Origin: Metabacillus malikii | GTDB taxonomy: Bacteria > Bacillota > Bacilli > Bacillales > Bacillaceae | NCBI RefSeq assembly: GCF_030813355.1 | Contig: NZ_JAUSUD010000004.1 | Coordinates: 186,001-250,000 of the forward strand | Reading direction: 5' to 3' | DNA: 64,000 bases | Shown here: positions 62,192 to 64,000 of the stretch, piece by piece | How positions within the stretch are numbered: the first letter of the stretch is position 1 | Layout: each line of letters opens with the position of its first letter | Notes under the pieces: generated by a model | The model's database searches: none | Told to the model about the DNA's origin: nothing | The model's input: the letters and a program-made list of their open reading frames with translations, nothing else | Made by a program: the position numbers and the translations under genes

Positions 62192-62532
62192 TATGATGCC
62201 CCTCCTTCTTCCTTAGGGCTTCCTGTTACTAATTTTAAACCGACAACCCCTGTAATCAGGATAAGAATTAACACGATTTTTATCGGTTTAAAAGGCTCTC
62301 CAAAAACGAGCATTTCTAATATAACGGTTCCTGTCGTACCAAGGCCAGTAAATACTGCATATGCCGTACCTACTGGTAAAGTAGATGTGGCTTTAATTAA
62401 AAGAACAAAAGAAATAATTATTGCAATAATGGTTCCTGTCCACGTTAAAACATCATCGGAATGTTTAAGTCCCGTTACCCATAACACTTCAAAAATAGCT
62501 CCAATTATGACTGCACTCCATGCACGATTCAT
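62191..62532 (-). CDS. ykkC: SMR efflux subunit, YkkC-like
   Basis: A 113-residue four-helix SMR protein: AIFEVLWVTGLKHSDDVLTW with Glu14, TLPVGTAYAVFTGLGTTGTV, and ITGVVGLKLVTGSPKEE. Highly like YkkC. It lies between the TetR-type regulator and ykkD with 4-base and 1-base overlaps, so all three are one operon. Unlike guanidine exporters with a ykkC riboswitch, this leader is only about 20-60 bases long, so control is likely by TetR. Confidence 0.88.
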   Translation of the reverse strand: MNRAWSAVIIGAIFEVLWVTGLKHSDDVLTWTGTIIAIIISFVLLIKATSTLPVGTAYAVFTGLGTTGTVILEMLVFGEPFKPIKIVLILILITGVVGLKLVTGSPKEEGGAS

Positions 62533-63119
62533 CGTAATTCTCCTTTATTCATGCTGATACCTTGCCAATACACATTCCAAGATTCAGTTTTTCTTTTCGT
62601 TAATCGCTCTGGAATACCGTAGAGAAGCTCTACGAATAATCCATCCAACATTGTTAAATATGCCAATGATGCTGTTTCAGGGCTGATATCTGAATTTAAG
62701 ACAGTCGAATGATATTGAAAGAGAGAAAGAATAATCAATTCCAATTCATTCACAAATTTTTCACTTCCAAGCTTCACATTCTTTTCTAGACGAAACGGTG
62801 GAAAAAACGATGTTTTAAGAAAGAATCTTGTATTAGCGTTTTTTTCATAGCGATTAAGGTATTCATTTAAAAACATATTTAAAATGTCATGTAAAGATAA
62901 AGACTTATTTCTTTCTAGATAACTTTTAACGAAACTAAGTTCGTGTTCAACAGATTCAGTGAAAATTTGTAGAAATAGTTCTTCCTTGCTTTTAAAGTGT
63001 GTGTAAATTGATTGTTTCTTTATTCCTACTTCGTTCGCAATTAACGCTAAAGATGCTGCATCATATCCATGTGAAGTGAAAAGTGTTTGCGCTTTTTGCT
63101 TTATTTTATCTGATGTCAT
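62529..63119 (-). CDS. TetR/AcrR-family repressor of efflux operon
   Basis: A 196-residue TetR-type protein. Residues 1-48 form the HTH: IKQKAQTLFTSHGYDAASLA, LIANEVGIKKQSIYTHFKSK, EELFLQIF. The C-terminal domain is helical for ligand binding and dimer formation. ATG at 63119 is 9 bases after GGGAGG; ATG at 63125 is very close to it. The stop overlaps the ykkC start (ATGA). It should repress its own operon through the palindrome at 63129-63148. Confidence 0.87.
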   Translation of the reverse strand: MTSDKIKQKAQTLFTSHGYDAASLALIANEVGIKKQSIYTHFKSKEELFLQIFTESVEHELSFVKSYLERNKSLSLHDILNMFLNEYLNRYEKNANTRFFLKTSFFPPFRLEKNVKLGSEKFVNELELIILSLFQYHSTVLNSDISPETASLAYLTMLDGLFVELLYGIPERLTKRKTESWNVYWQGISMNKGELR

Positions 63120-63128
63120 AATCATGAT

Positions 63129-63187
63129 CCTCCCGAACGGTCGTAAGGTAATCTTAACAGAAGGATTTCATGTAATCAATCATTAAT
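63129..63187 (-). promoter_or_regulatory. Promoter and candidate TetR operator
   Basis: Minus-strand TTGATT, 17-base spacer and TAAGAT lie between about 63187 and 63152. Just downstream, 63148-63129 reads CCTTACGACCGTTCGGGAGG, a near-palindrome (14 of 20 positions symmetric: CCT, CGA, CG, TCG, AGG). It covers the start of transcription and the ribosome site, an ideal place for repression. Confidence 0.5.
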
Positions 63188-63323
63188 TTGATGTGGAATG
63201 GGTTTGTCTGATTATGAGTATCCGCTGAAACAGGATGACCCCTGAGTTAAACGAACATCGGTACCTCTATGACAAATGTTTCTGAATTTGGCTTTTCGGC
63301 GCCAACAGACAGGTCAAGGTACG

Positions 63324-63443
63324 ATGCCACGTGTTGATAAACCGGATGAAGTAGCTCAGCTTGCTGTTTTCTTAGGGTCTGATGAATCTTGTTTTATTAA
63401 TGGACAAGTTACTGCAGCTGATGCTGGCTGGACTGCATATTAA
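63324..63443 (+). pseudogene. Short-chain dehydrogenase, C-terminal remnant
   Basis: The frame from ATG 63324 reads MPRVDKPDEVAQLAVFLGSD, ESCFINGQVTAADAGWTAY and stop. This is the end of an SDR oxidoreductase (GRxGxPEEVA...FLASDxSSFITGQ...DGGWTA). The Rossmann fold and the YxxxK site are missing and no ribosome site is present. Confidence 0.8.
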
Positions 63444-63521
63444 ATACGGATTTTAACCCAACCATGAAATTAATATCAGGGTTGGGTCTGGTTTATGAAA
63501 ATCACTTATTTAATTAGGCTA

Positions 63522-64000
63522 TCAATCTTCTATTTTCACTGATATTTTCTCAACTACGTTATCAACGATAGCGTCAATTTCAGCATAGCCATAGTATTGA
63601 ACGTACATGACTCTATTCCCTTTTGAAGCAAAAATTTGCTTCATATCAACTTCTTCTTGAACTATCAATTGGTCTAAGTCTGGATGAGTTTTTTCGATTA
63701 ATGGTTCGTGATTGAAATGATGATATTTCTTTGTTAAATCTTCTATAAGTTTATCTGATAAACTTGGAATGCTGAGCTGATACACTTGTGTTTGAATCGA
63801 TGGTGTATAGTCACCGCTTTTGTCATGCCACTGTTTATCAGAAATGAGTCCTTGTTCATATGTATCATATTGAATAGGTGCTAATGGACTCCAATAATAG
63901 GAATAGCTGTTTTCCCAATCGATGTTGTCATGACTATATGATGACTTATCTTGAATCAGATTTGAATCGTCTTCTATATCGGCTAATCTAACAATTGGTA
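63522..64000 (-). CDS. Unknown protein, C-terminal 158 aa, 5' end beyond window
   Basis: The minus-strand frame is open from the right edge to TAA/TAG at 63522. It starts PIVRLADIEDDSNLI, has ENSYSYYWSPLAPIQYDTYE (aromatic-rich), TPSIQTQVYQLSIPSLSDKL, then GNRVMYVQYYGYAEIDAIVD and ends EKISVKIED. Such patterns fit a membrane-anchored or secreted protein, but I recognise no family. An internal GTG at 63785 is not likely the start. Confidence 0.7.
   Translation of the reverse strand, partial: PIVRLADIEDDSNLIQDKSSYSHDNIDWENSYSYYWSPLAPIQYDTYEQGLISDKQWHDKSGDYTPSIQTQVYQLSIPSLSDKLIEDLTKKYHHFNHEPLIEKTHPDLDQLIVQEEVDMKQIFASKGNRVMYVQYYGYAEIDAIVDNVVEKISVKIED

Noticed and set aside
63120-63240. Guanidine-I (ykkC) riboswitch before the SMR operon
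   Set aside because: The distance between promoter and start is too short and the conserved ykkC motif was not seen.

Overview
The window looks like chromosomal DNA of a low-GC, endospore-lineage Bacillaceae (Bacillus sensu lato). Grounds: AT-rich sequence, strong AAAGGAGG-type ribosome binding sites, frequent GTG/TTG starts, intrinsic terminators, CcpA-type cre sites, and typical Bacillus families (YesL/YesM/YesN, YwqG, YdhK, FbpA, OpuA, YkkCD, MocR, DMP19, CBO0543). About nine tenths of the genes lie on the minus strand. I found no rRNA, tRNA, CRISPR array or prophage.

Layout. 1-1.0 kb: C-terminally cut GH2 beta-galactosidase-like gene. 1.1-1.4 kb: frameshifted YesK-like gene. 1.5-3.4 kb: Lsa-type ABC-F ribosome-protection gene with an attenuator-like leader. 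3.6-6.4 kb: two small genes and a XylE-type sugar porter under cre sites. 7-17.7 kb: carbohydrate-utilisation block with a membrane-anchored sugar-binding sensor, a YesM-type kinase and a YesN-type regulator overlapping as one operon, a C45 hydrolase, a YdhK lipoprotein, and a solute-binding protein/two permeases/YesL transport operon with a cre-like promoter. 18-24.9 kb: YwqG, an Rpn-like nuclease, and a sulfonate-uptake operon (ssuE, fbpA-like, ssuC, ssuA) behind a promoter and two terminators, then an aldo/keto reductase. 25-28.3 kb: junction of a truncated chemotaxis receptor and a frameshifted subtilase, then a lipoprotein. 28.5-31.4 kb: glycine betaine importer OpuA with a fused permease-binding protein. 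32.6-34.7 kb: second ABC-F gene with promoter, leader ORF and terminator. 35-64 kb: mosaic of single genes (two APH-type kinases, five intact GNAT acetyltransferases, glyoxalase and dioxygenase, histidine phosphatases, serine hydrolases, MFS/MocR pair, TetR-YkkCD-like efflux operon) mixed with many broken genes.

The most unusual feature is a family of REP-like inverted repeats built on GAAGCAGAGGGACGGTTC. They occur alone, as dimers, or as ends of a 0.3-0.47 kb composite element. At six loci the repeat lies at the 3' end of a minus-strand gene. In four the TGA stop uses the first two bases of the repeat, in one the TAG stop directly abuts it, and in one it lies 8 bp away. No transposase for it is in the window.

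Other points for a second look: promoter-short ORF-terminator leaders before both ABC-F genes, the two-terminator leader of the ssu operon, and a high density of recent-looking lesions (homopolymer frameshifts, an in-frame TGA, and gene starts of about 36 codons that keep good ribosome binding sites).
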